The position numbers were made by a program, and so were the translations under genes. A DNA stretch of 12,673 nt from Ruminococcus sp. Its GTDB lineage: Bacteria > Bacillota > Clostridia > Oscillospirales > Acutalibacteraceae. This document shows, one piece after another, positions 1 to 6,243 of the stretch. Below the pieces are notes generated by a model that saw only the letters and a list, made by a program, of their open reading frames with translations, did no database searches and was not told where the DNA came from. The stretch covers positions 1-12,673 of the forward strand of contig SFGA01000039.1 in NCBI GenBank assembly GCA_004556705.1. The letters run 5' to 3'. Each line of letters starts with the position of its first letter. Position 1 is the stretch's first letter.

Positions 1-36
1 CCTACGGTCGCATATATTTTCAGTTTTGATAAAACA

Positions 37-284
37 AGGCTCCCTCTGACGGGCAACGTATGCGACCGCCGCCTGTGGCGGATAAAGGGAGCATCTGTTA
101 GCGCAGCGGTCTATTTTGTGCGGCGCTCCAAGCCGCATAAACAAAATCGGGATACCGCAAGAGGGCAATAGCTGTTGAGCGTAGCGAAACTGAGGGAGAG
201 AAAGCAATAAACAGCAACTTTTCGTTATCTCTCCCTCAGTCATTTTTCTGCGAAAAACGACAGCTCCCTCGTCAGAGGGAGCCT
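37..284. repeat. 248-bp element with 15-bp terminal inverted repeats
   Basis: The left end reads AGGCTCCCTCTGACG (37-51) and the right end CGTCAGAGGGAGCCT (270-284), an exact reverse complement. A second, inner perfect 13-bp inverted repeat is ACTGAGGGAGAGA (189-201) with TCTCTCCCTCAGT (228-240). The right copy (228-284, minus) is compact: its end forms the hairpin GCTCCCTC-GTCA-GAGGGAGC (263-282). The left copy is expanded by extra sequence that splits the same hairpin into GCTCCCT (39-45) and AGGGAGC (86-92). The arrangement is two copies of one short palindromic repeat, tail to tail. From memory, similar GGCTCCCTC...CTGAGGGAGAG repeats are common between genes in Oscillospiraceae. No ORF of note lies within it. 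It may be a REP/BIME-like or MITE-like element. Confidence 0.7.
113..147. repeat. Hairpin inside the repeat element
   Basis: ATTTTG (113-118) pairs with CAAAAT (142-147) and TGCGGC (119-124) pairs with GCCGCA (132-137). A 4-nt bulge (138-141) and a 7-nt loop remain unpaired. It lies in the extra sequence that separates the two parts of the left repeat copy, so it may be an independent small insertion or a folded part of the element. Confidence 0.5.
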
Positions 285-491
285 GTGTTTGTGCTAAATT
301 TTCAATTTATTATATACCGAAAGTTATTATAAATACGTCAATTCCCTCGGCGGGAGCAAGCCACCGCCCTACCGTGTGTGTAATAAATTATAATCTGTGC
401 GAAGCACCAACTTCTTTTCGTTTTTCAATTTTCTCTCTTATCTTTTGTCTGCCGTAAGGCTCGCCCTGTCCCTACGTTATGATATATATTT
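285..491. other. Gene-free spacer with short hairpin repeats
   Basis: No coding region is supported here. Three short structures stand out. GGCGG (349-353) pairs with CCGCC (364-368). GTGC-GAA-GCAC is at 397-407. A GC-rich patch at 451-476 starts with GCCGTAAGGC, a GCC/GGC mini-hairpin, and ends with CCTACG, the six bases that also start the window. They differ in base composition from the AT-rich sequence around them and look like intergenic repeat families. None is followed by a clear T-tract, so I do not call a terminator for the upstream minus-strand gene. Confidence 0.45.
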
Positions 492-1013
492 TCACTCCGT
501 GCTATCCTTTTTTATCTTACAATTTCCCTCATACAAATTATATATTTTCTTATTATGCGATACTGCATAATCATACGCAAGCTTTGTTCCGCTTTTTCTT
601 TTGCTTGACTTTGAACTAACAAATTCACTTTTACTGCAATAAAAAACGCATATATCGCTTGCTTTAATCATAGCTCGGTTACGCTCAACATAGACCGCCT
701 TTCCCGATAAAGCAATTTCACTTGCAAAAACACTTTCCTCATACCCCATAGTCAACAAGCCTTTTGTGTATTCGTCGGCTTCGGGATAATTGGTTCTGAA
801 ATGAATTCTGCGTATATTCGGGTTGGCTTTTTTGAGTTTTGTTACAATTTCATAGCACAAATCATTAAACTCCGAATGGTCACCAAACAAAAATTGCGTT
901 ACCCCCTGCTCAATCAGTCCAAAAATTAAACCCTTTAATTTTGTTTCCGTCTCAAAATCCTTGTTAATTTTCCTGTGCCCGATAAAACAACAGGTTATTG
1001 TCTTTTTTATCAT
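492..1013 (-). CDS. SLOG-like nucleotide-binding hypothetical protein
   Basis: The protein is 173 aa, cytoplasmic, with no signal peptide or membrane segment. Visible motifs match the SLOG/DUF1273-like Rossmann-type group: CCFIGHRKI (8-16), a first beta strand with the Gly-His-Arg signature; FLFGDHSEFN (41-50); VERNRAMIKASD (109-120), followed by a hydrophobic strand ICVFY; and SGTKLAYDYA (141-150), a loop-helix of the type that would contact a phosphate or base. SLOG proteins are thought to bind or process nucleotide-derived ligands, and the family includes LOG, DprA and TIR/CARF-associated sensors. The true ligand is unknown here. The ATG at 1013 directly precedes the conserved first strand; its ribosome site (GGTGGG) is weak. 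It is divergent from an XRE repressor gene 124 bp away, which suggests shared control. The short tail after 161 is Lys-rich and probably disordered. Confidence 0.75.
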   Translation of the reverse strand: MIKKTITCCFIGHRKINKDFETETKLKGLIFGLIEQGVTQFLFGDHSEFNDLCYEIVTKLKKANPNIRRIHFRTNYPEADEYTKGLLTMGYEESVFASEIALSGKAVYVERNRAMIKASDICVFYCSKSEFVSSKSSKRKSGTKLAYDYAVSHNKKIYNLYEGNCKIKKDSTE

Positions 1014-1034
1014 ACCACACCCACCATATTTTGA

Positions 1035-1040
1035 ATTATA
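1035..1040 (-). promoter_or_regulatory. Extended -10 box for the SLOG-like gene
   Basis: On the minus strand the sequence TGATATAAT is a perfect extended -10 (TGnTATAAT) about 20 bp upstream of the start codon. No good -35 is seen at 16-18 bp, as expected for an extended -10 promoter. The inverted repeat at 1038-1058 overlaps it. Confidence 0.5.
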
Positions 1041-1058
1041 TCATCTATAAAATGATAT
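1038..1058. promoter_or_regulatory. Inverted repeat overlapping the SLOG promoter
   Basis: ATATCAT (1038-1044) and ATGATAT (1052-1058) are exact reverse complements with a 7-nt AT-rich spacer. The position over the -10 region of the minus-strand promoter is what a repressor operator would need. Binding by the neighbouring XRE protein is inference. Confidence 0.35.
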
Positions 1059-1082
1059 TTTACCATCTTTATAGGATTTAAT

Positions 1083-1094
1083 CAAATATATTTG
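1083..1094. promoter_or_regulatory. 12-bp perfect palindrome at XRE promoter
   Basis: CAAATATATTTG equals its own reverse complement and overlaps the TTGTCT -35 candidate of the plus-strand promoter. A second, smaller palindrome, TGTAG-G-CTACA (1102-1112), lies in the spacer of the same promoter. Either could be an autoregulatory operator for the XRE gene; AT-rich palindromes also arise by chance. Confidence 0.35.
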
Positions 1095-1119
1095 TCTGTT
1101 GTGTAGGCTACAATATATT
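1092..1119 (+). promoter_or_regulatory. Promoter for the XRE regulator gene
   Basis: TTGTCT (1092-1097), a 16-bp spacer and TATATT (1114-1119) precede the start codon at 1138. TACAAT at 1109-1114 is an alternative -10 but lacks a well-placed -35. The ribosome site AAGGCGGTG (1123-1131) lies six bases before the ATG. Confidence 0.45.
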
Positions 1120-1137
1120 ACAAAGGCGGTGTAGCGT

Positions 1138-1446
1138 ATGACAGAAAAAGATTTTTCATTGCGATTGGCTCGACTTCGTGAAGCAAAAGGAATTTCGGCA
1201 CGGGATATGAGCTTATCAATGGGGCAAAATCCGGGTTATATCAACAATATCGAAAGCGGCAAATCTATGCCCTCGCTCTCGGGACTTTTCTATATATGTG
1301 AATATCTGAAAATATCCCCTAAGGACTTTTTCGATACCGAAGCCGAAAATCCGTCAAAGGCTAATGAGCTTTATTCCGTCGCAAAGTCTCTTGACGACGA
1401 GCAGTTAGACAATTTAATTTCAATCGCAAAAGGACTTCAAAAATAA
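1138..1446 (+). CDS. XRE-family HTH transcriptional regulator
   Basis: The 102-aa protein has one helix-turn-helix domain at about residues 7-64. ARDMSLSMGQNPGYINNIESG (about 21-41) forms the turn and recognition helix, and the IESGKSMPSLSGLFYICEYL segment is typical of the Cro/C1 type. PKDFFD ends the domain. The C-terminal tail (70-102) is a short acidic and then amphipathic helix, LDDEQLDNLISIAKGL, likely used for dimerisation; there is no ligand-binding or protease domain. The ATG at 1138 is supported by the AAGGCGGTG ribosome site. It is divergent from the SLOG-like gene and convergent with the ATPase operon, with which it shares a terminator. Regulators of this size often repress themselves and a neighbour; the targets are not known. 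It could be a chromosomal, phage-derived or toxin-antitoxin-type regulator, but no partner toxin is seen. Confidence 0.85.
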   Translation: MTEKDFSLRLARLREAKGISARDMSLSMGQNPGYINNIESGKSMPSLSGLFYICEYLKISPKDFFDTEAENPSKANELYSVAKSLDDEQLDNLISIAKGLQK

Positions 1447-1456
1447 AACAACACAC

Positions 1457-1490
1457 AAAAAACAGGACTTCAAAAGAAGTCCTGTTTTTT
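1457..1490. terminator. Bidirectional intrinsic terminator
   Basis: AAAAAACAGGACTTC (1457-1471) pairs perfectly with GAAGTCCTGTTTTTT (1476-1490) around an AAAA loop. There is a T-run on the plus side and, because the arm begins with six A's, also on the minus side. It sits between the convergent XRE gene (ends 1446) and subunit D gene (ends 1508), so it can end both transcripts. Confidence 0.9.
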
Positions 1491-1507
1491 TCTGCTTAAA
1501 TATACAA

Positions 1508-2128
1508 TTACTTGTTCTTTGCCTTTTCCTTTGTGCTCTTGACGACCTTGAGGCGAGTGAAATCCTCACGCTCTTTTTCGTCGAGGGCTTCGGAAATGAA
1601 CTTAACCGTCTGCGTAAACTTCGGTATCATAATATTGTTGAGTGCGTTTGCTCGCTTCTGCGTTTTCTTTATCGCATCGGCAAGGCGGTAAATCGAAGTC
1701 TGCGTTTCTACAAGCTTAACGCTCAACTTTTTAGCTTCGTTAAAGTTGAAATAAGCCTCGTCAAGATATGAGTTTGTCGTATCAAAGCCGTAATAGTTTT
1801 TCATATCCTGCTCGCCGAGTGTTATCTGCGGAATTTCAACACCCATAACGCTCTTATAATCAACCTTGAGCGTTTCGTCAAGCGGAACGGTGCGTGCGTA
1901 ATCGGAGCAACGACCGAGCGTGATATTTGCCTTTTGAAGCGAAGCATAAGCCTTTTTGTACGCCTCGTTAATTGTGCTTTCGACCTCTTTTGCTTCGTCA
2001 ACCAGCTGCATCATTTCACGCACAAGGATATTTCTTTTCCTGTCCATAAGCTCATAGCCGAGCTTCGCAAGAGAAAGCGATTTTTGAGTTGCCATAAGGT
2101 TGGCTTTTGTCGGGAAAATCTGTGCCAT
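1508..2128 (-). CDS. ntpD: V/A-type ATPase subunit D (central axle)
   Basis: Subunit D is the long coiled-coil rotor shaft that turns inside the A3B3 head and, with subunit F, passes torque to the membrane ring. The 206-aa length is normal for the family. The N-terminal signature FPTKANLMATQKSLSLAKLG (5-24) followed by ELMDRKRNILVREMM is highly characteristic. Residues about 5-75 and 125-195 are heptad-rich helices forming the antiparallel coiled coil, with a short, more variable globular part between. The tail is lysine-rich. The ATG at 2128 has the ribosome site AAAGGGG nine bases upstream. It is the last gene of the operon, 26 bp after subunit B, and is followed by the shared terminator at 1457-1490. 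Confidence 0.95.
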   Translation of the reverse strand: MAQIFPTKANLMATQKSLSLAKLGYELMDRKRNILVREMMQLVDEAKEVESTINEAYKKAYASLQKANITLGRCSDYARTVPLDETLKVDYKSVMGVEIPQITLGEQDMKNYYGFDTTNSYLDEAYFNFNEAKKLSVKLVETQTSIYRLADAIKKTQKRANALNNIMIPKFTQTVKFISEALDEKEREDFTRLKVVKSTKEKAKNK

Positions 2129-2154
2129 TTACTCACGCCCCTTTCATTTTGATT

Positions 2155-3531
2155 TTATTTCTTTGCACCCTTATAGTGCTGTTCGATAGTCTTATCGTCA
2201 ACACGGTCAAGCATATTTCTCGGCAATGCAGAAAGAAGCTCCCAACCGAGATCAAGCGTTTCGTTTATGCTTCTGTTCTCGGTAAAGCTCTGATTGATAA
2301 ATCTCTTTTCAAACTCGTTGCCGAAATTAAGCAGAAGCTTATCTTCCTTGCTCAACTCGTCCTCACCGATAACGGAAGCCAAAGCCTTTGCGTCCTGCAC
2401 CTTTGCATAAGTTGCAAGAAGCTGGTTTGCAAGAGTCTGATGATCCTCTCTCGTTGCACCCTCGCCGATGCCGTCTTTCATAAGACGTGAAAGTGACGGA
2501 AGAACGCTGACGGGCGGATAAATACCCTTGTAGTCAAGCTCACGGTCAAGAACTATCTGTCCCTCGGTGATATAACCCGTAAGGTCGGGAATGGGGTGCG
2601 TAATATCGTCATTTGGCATTGTAAGAATCGGAATTTGAGTAACCGAGCCCTCACAGCCGTTAATCATACCTGCACGCTCATAAAGAGAAGCCAAGTCCGA
2701 ATAAAGATAGCCGGGGAAGCCCTTACGGCCTGGAATTTCGCCCTTTGAGCTTGAGAACTCACGCAACGCCTCGCAATATGAGGTCATATCGGTCATAATT
2801 ACAAGTATGTGCTTATGGAGTGTAAACGCAAGGTACTCTGCAATGGTAAGCGCACACTTGGGAGTCATAATTCTTTCGATAATCGGGTCGTTTGCAAGGT
2901 TTAACAGCATAACAACCCTGTTCATAACATTTGCTTCCTCGAAGGAGTTGCGGAAGTACATAGCGACGTCGTTCTTAACGCCCATAGCGGCAAAAACTAT
3001 CGCAAAATCGTCGCCGTCGGAAATTGTAGCCTGACGGACGAGCTGAACGGCAAGCTCATTGTGCTTCATACCCGAGCCTGAAAAAATCGGAAGCTTCTGA
3101 CCTCTGATAAGAGTTGTAAGAGCATCGATTGAAGAAATACCCGTCTGAATGAAGTTTCTCGGATATTCTCTCGAAACAGGGTTGATCGGTGCGCCGTTTA
3201 CGTCTCTTTTTTCGTCGGGATAAATCTCGCCGAGTCCGTCAATGGGCCTTCCGAGTCCGTCAAGTGTTCTGCCGAGGATTTCGGGTGAAAGCGGAACTTC
3301 CATAGTCTTTCCCATAAGCGTTGTTGTAACGTTGCTCATAGAAATTCCTCTTGTTCCCTCAAAGACCTGAACGGTAATTCTCTCGCCGTCAATCTTAACT
3401 ATTCTGCCCGTCCTGACAGTTCCGTCATCGAGTCTTAACTCGACCATTTCCTCTGCGGAAGCGTCCTTTACGTGATCTAATACGACAAGAGAGCCGTTGA
3501 TTTCGTCAATATTTAAGTGCTTAATAATCAA
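2155..3531 (-). CDS. ntpB: V/A-type ATPase subunit B (non-catalytic head)
   Basis: Three B subunits alternate with three A subunits in the cytoplasmic head; B binds nucleotide weakly or not at all and completes the catalytic sites at the A/B interface. The 458-aa length is standard. It has the beta-barrel N-domain (about 1-75), the family motif LGRTLDGLGRPIDGLG (86-101) and a degenerate P-loop SGSGMKHNE (151-159) in place of GxxxxGKT. PSLSRLM (345-351) contains R349, the likely arginine finger, followed by the conserved GEGATREDHQTLANQL stretch. The start codon is TTG at 3531: there is no in-frame ATG near the N-terminus, and AGGTGA (3538-3543) lies six bases upstream. It begins 14 bp after the subunit A stop, so the two are probably translationally coupled. 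Confidence 0.96.
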   Translation of the reverse strand: MIIKHLNIDEINGSLVVLDHVKDASAEEMVELRLDDGTVRTGRIVKIDGERITVQVFEGTRGISMSNVTTTLMGKTMEVPLSPEILGRTLDGLGRPIDGLGEIYPDEKRDVNGAPINPVSREYPRNFIQTGISSIDALTTLIRGQKLPIFSGSGMKHNELAVQLVRQATISDGDDFAIVFAAMGVKNDVAMYFRNSFEEANVMNRVVMLLNLANDPIIERIMTPKCALTIAEYLAFTLHKHILVIMTDMTSYCEALREFSSSKGEIPGRKGFPGYLYSDLASLYERAGMINGCEGSVTQIPILTMPNDDITHPIPDLTGYITEGQIVLDRELDYKGIYPPVSVLPSLSRLMKDGIGEGATREDHQTLANQLLATYAKVQDAKALASVIGEDELSKEDKLLLNFGNEFEKRFINQSFTENRSINETLDLGWELLSALPRNMLDRVDDKTIEQHYKGAKK

Positions 3532-3543
3532 TTCTGCTCACCT
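3529..3543 (-). promoter_or_regulatory. Ribosome site and TTG start of subunit B
   Basis: The minus strand reads AGGTGA, then GCAGAA, then TTG, an optimal six-base spacing. The site lies just downstream of the TAG stop of subunit A (3546-3548). No ATG or GTG in the same frame competes with it. Confidence 0.7.
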
Positions 3544-3545
3544 GC

Positions 3546-5300
3546 CTATCTCATTATTAAATCAAGCTGAACATCAATGTCCTTGATGCAGTCGTCTATC
3601 ATTGAAAGCTTGTCATTGGGCACGTCATACTTCATCTGAACAAGTCTGTCGAAAAGTCCCGTCGCAAGTATCTTTGAAATGGGTATCTGCCTTGCGATAA
3701 CCTCTTTTGAACGGTGGTAAAGATGAAGAATTGCGTCCATCATTTTATACTGCTTTTCAAGCGGAACAAAGGTGTCGTCCTTATGGAAAGCATTCTGCTG
3801 TAAAAAGCCTACTCTTATTACTCTCGCCGTTTCGATTATAAGCTTCTGGTCGTCGGGAAGAACGTCCGAGCCGATAAGCTTTACAATCTCCATAAGTGAG
3901 TTTTCTTCGAGCAACAGCGAACAGATTTCCTCACGCTTTTCGGTAAAGTCGGGAGCGATATTGTCCCTAAACCAAGCCGAAAGGTCGCCTATGTACTCGC
4001 TGTAAGATAAATTCCAGTTGATTGCCGGATAGTGTCTTGCGTAAGCGAGCGATTTATCAAGCGCCCAGAAACAACGGGTAAATCTCTTTGTGTTCTGTGT
4101 AACAGGCTCCGAGAAGTCCGAGCCCTGCGGAGAAACCGCACCGATAAGTGTGATTGAACCCTCTGTGGAGTTGAGGTTTTCAACATATCCCGAACGCTCA
4201 TAGAACTCTGAAAGTCTTGATGGAAGATAAGCCGGGAAGCCTTCGTCGGCAGGCATTTCCTCAAGTCGTCCCGAGATTTCACGCAAAGCCTCTGCCCAAC
4301 GTGATGTCGAGTCAGCCATAAGAGCCGTGTGATAACCCATATCACGATAATACTCGGCAAGCGTGATGCCTGTGTAAATCGAAGCCTCACGAGCCGCAAC
4401 GGGCATATTTGATGTGTTTGCGATAAGCACCGTTCTTGAAAGCAACGGCTTTTGTGACTTCGGGTCGATAAGCTCCGAGAACTCTGTCAAAACCTGCGTC
4501 ATCTCGTTACCACGCTCACCGCAGCCGACATAGATGATAATATCCGCATCGCACCATTTGGCAAGCTGGTGCTGCGTCATTGTTTTACCTGTACCGAAGC
4601 CGCCGGGGATAGCAGCCGCACCGCCCTTTGCAATCGGGAAAACGGAGTCGATTACTCTCTGTCCCGTGATAAGCGGTTTAACGGCAGGCAATCTTTTCTT
4701 AATCGGTCTCGGGTTACGGATAGGCCATTTCTGACAAAGAGTGAGCTCTTTAATCTCGCCCGAGTCGGTTTTAAGCTTGATAATCGTATCGTTTACCGTG
4801 TATTCGCCGTCGGGAGCAACCTCTGTTACCTCGCCCGAAAGGTACGGCGATACCATAGCCTTATGTGTGATTATATCGGTTTCGGGGCATTCGGCAAAAA
4901 TATCTCCGCCCGAAAGACGGTCGCCCACCTTTGCCTTTACGGTAACGGAATATTTCTTTTCCGTGTCAAGAGAGCTGAAATTTGCACCTCTGCCGATGAA
5001 CGGTCCGAATTTCTTTTCAATCTCGGGCAACGGTCTTTCGATACCGTCAAAGATATTGCCGAGTATTCCGGGACCGAGCGTAACGCTCATGGGAGAGCCT
5101 GTCGAAACAACCGGCTCGCCGGGTTTAAGTCCCGTAGTTTCCTCATAAACCTGAATTGTGGTAAAATCGGAGTCAACCTTAATTACCTCTCCGATAAGTC
5201 CCGCATTTCCGACATAAACCGTTTCCATCATTTCAAGGTCGGTCTTACCTTTTACGGTAACGACAGGGCCGTTAATGCCGAATATTTTATTTTCCTGCAT
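3546..5300 (-). CDS. ntpA: V/A-type ATPase catalytic subunit A
   Basis: Subunit A hydrolyses or makes ATP in the A3B3 head. The 584-aa length matches the family. In order: an N-terminal beta barrel (about 1-70); the LGPGILGNIFDGIERPL motif (75-91); the non-homologous bulge unique to A subunits (about 110-190); Walker A GGFGTGKT (233-240, K239, T240); GERGNE (261-266) with the catalytic glutamate; Walker B-type strand ALMAD (326-330) followed by STSRWAEALREISGR; and GAVSPQGSDFSEPVTQNT (387-404), diagnostic of V/A-type A subunits. All key catalytic residues are intact. The ATG at 5300 has a strong AAGGAGGG ribosome site that overlaps the stop of subunit E 13 bp upstream. It lies ahead of B, the usual A-B-D order. 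No membrane segments. Confidence 0.98.
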   Translation of the reverse strand: MQENKIFGINGPVVTVKGKTDLEMMETVYVGNAGLIGEVIKVDSDFTTIQVYEETTGLKPGEPVVSTGSPMSVTLGPGILGNIFDGIERPLPEIEKKFGPFIGRGANFSSLDTEKKYSVTVKAKVGDRLSGGDIFAECPETDIITHKAMVSPYLSGEVTEVAPDGEYTVNDTIIKLKTDSGEIKELTLCQKWPIRNPRPIKKRLPAVKPLITGQRVIDSVFPIAKGGAAAIPGGFGTGKTMTQHQLAKWCDADIIIYVGCGERGNEMTQVLTEFSELIDPKSQKPLLSRTVLIANTSNMPVAAREASIYTGITLAEYYRDMGYHTALMADSTSRWAEALREISGRLEEMPADEGFPAYLPSRLSEFYERSGYVENLNSTEGSITLIGAVSPQGSDFSEPVTQNTKRFTRCFWALDKSLAYARHYPAINWNLSYSEYIGDLSAWFRDNIAPDFTEKREEICSLLLEENSLMEIVKLIGSDVLPDDQKLIIETARVIRVGFLQQNAFHKDDTFVPLEKQYKMMDAILHLYHRSKEVIARQIPISKILATGLFDRLVQMKYDVPNDKLSMIDDCIKDIDVQLDLIMR

Positions 5301-5313
5301 AATATTGCCCTCC

Positions 5314-5907
5314 TTATATCTTCAAGCCTGAATTTTCGATGAACCATTCTTTCTGTTCGTCGAATTTTACATCAAGTGAGTTGTCATAAAGGCAACCCGA
5401 CTCCTTATCGTGAGCCTTAACTCCGCCCAAAACGATTTCGTGGCTTTTTTCAAATGTCAAGCTGTCATTTTTCAAAGCCTTTTTAATATCGTCTGCATGC
5501 TTCAAGTCCTTTTCCGAAAGATAATAAACCGTGCTTTCGGAAGCGTCCTTATATATTTCTTCAACGGATTTCACAAGGTATTCAAGGTATTTGTCGCTGT
5601 AGGTAAAGCTCTTGATCTGCTCTTTGGCAGCCGAAAAAACCTTTTGTGTGAGCTCGTTTCTCAAGGAAGAAAGCTCTTTTTTAGCCTCCTCCTTCGCCAA
5701 AGAAACCGACTTGTTCTTATCTGAACGGATTCTCGCCGTTTCATATTTTATATTGCTATTACAACGAGCCTGCGCATCCTTTTCAAATGCTTCGGTTCGC
5801 TGATTTTTGATAAACTCTGTTTCTTCGTTTATCGTTTTGCACTTTTCCTTTGCCATTTTGCGAATAGCGTCGGCAAATGCTTCCGCATTGTTTTCAAAAG
5901 CGCTCAA
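5314..5907 (-). CDS. ntpE: V/A-type ATPase subunit E (peripheral stalk)
   Basis: Subunit E pairs with the G/H subunit to form the peripheral stalks that hold the head against rotation. The protein is about 197-200 aa. Residues about 10-105 are a highly charged, alanine-rich helix suited to the right-handed coiled coil, and the C-terminal half (about 106-200, with YLVKSVEEIY and VLGGVKAHDKESGCLYDNSL) is the globular domain that contacts the head. Start choice: a GTG at 5916 opens the frame, but its putative ribosome site would directly abut it. On the minus strand AAGAGGTGA (5913-5921) lies eight bases, counted from GG, before an in-frame TTG at 5907, so I favour TTG; the two differ by three residues. 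It follows subunit F by about 20 bp and precedes subunit A by 13 bp. Confidence 0.92.
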   Translation of the reverse strand: MSAFENNAEAFADAIRKMAKEKCKTINEETEFIKNQRTEAFEKDAQARCNSNIKYETARIRSDKNKSVSLAKEEAKKELSSLRNELTQKVFSAAKEQIKSFTYSDKYLEYLVKSVEEIYKDASESTVYYLSEKDLKHADDIKKALKNDSLTFEKSHEIVLGGVKAHDKESGCLYDNSLDVKFDEQKEWFIENSGLKI

Positions 5908-5921
5908 TTCGTTCACCTCTT
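5905..5921 (-). promoter_or_regulatory. Ribosome site deciding the subunit E start
   Basis: The minus-strand sequence AAGAGGTGAACGAATTG places a near-consensus Shine-Dalgarno (AGAGGTGA) before TTG at normal distance. The upstream GTG is part of the Shine-Dalgarno itself, which makes it an unlikely start. Confidence 0.55.
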
Positions 5922-5926
5922 CGCAT

Positions 5927-6232
5927 TCAAATCTTAATTCCTATTGCGTCGGCAATGTATTCCGCTACGGCATTCGCACTCTGTCCGCTGCCGTCGGAAT
6001 CGGGGATAACCGCCACAAGCGGTCTGCCTGCCTGCTTTAATTGAAAAATCTCGTTTTTACACATTTTTTCAATCGACGCCGTGATAAAAACTATACCGAT
6101 TTCCGAGTCCGAATAGACCTTTTTTATCGCTTTTTGAGCGGCCTCGGAATTTTTGACACGAACCGTGTCGACCCCTGCAAGACGCATACCGATAATAGCG
6201 TCCGGACTGTCGGTAATAAGTAGCATTTTCAT
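5927..6232 (-). CDS. ntpG: V/A-type ATPase subunit F (axle)
   Basis: The 101-aa protein matches the usual size of the Rossmann-like F subunit (called NtpG in Enterococcus hirae), which binds the base of subunit D and tunes its activity. Visible features: the first strand and turn MLLITDSPDAIIGMRLAGVD (3-22), where IGMRLAGV is the family signature; a second strand IGIVFITASIEKM; and a third strand PLVAVIPDSDG that precedes the C-terminal helix. The C-terminal helix SANAVAEYIADAIGIKI is the part that swings to contact the head in related enzymes. The ATG at 6232 is served by AAGGG about eight bases upstream; a second ATG two codons later is less well spaced. It lies 11 bp after subunit K. Confidence 0.9.
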   Translation of the reverse strand: MKMLLITDSPDAIIGMRLAGVDTVRVKNSEAAQKAIKKVYSDSEIGIVFITASIEKMCKNEIFQLKQAGRPLVAVIPDSDGSGQSANAVAEYIADAIGIKI

Positions 6233-6243
6233 TTTGTTTACCC

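Noticed and set aside
37..284. Possible CRISPR array at the repeat-rich left end
   Set aside because: The repeats are inverted, few and differently spaced; there are no regular spacers and no cas genes.
3989..4399. 136-aa same-strand frame inside subunit A
   Set aside because: It is a +1 type reading of a conserved gene, Arg/Ser-rich, with no own start signal; no evidence for overprinting.
4569..5342. 257-aa open frame on the plus strand, antisense to subunit A
   Set aside because: It lies wholly opposite the highly conserved catalytic subunit, has no domain pattern or ribosome site, and its Arg/Phe-rich composition is that of a shadow frame.
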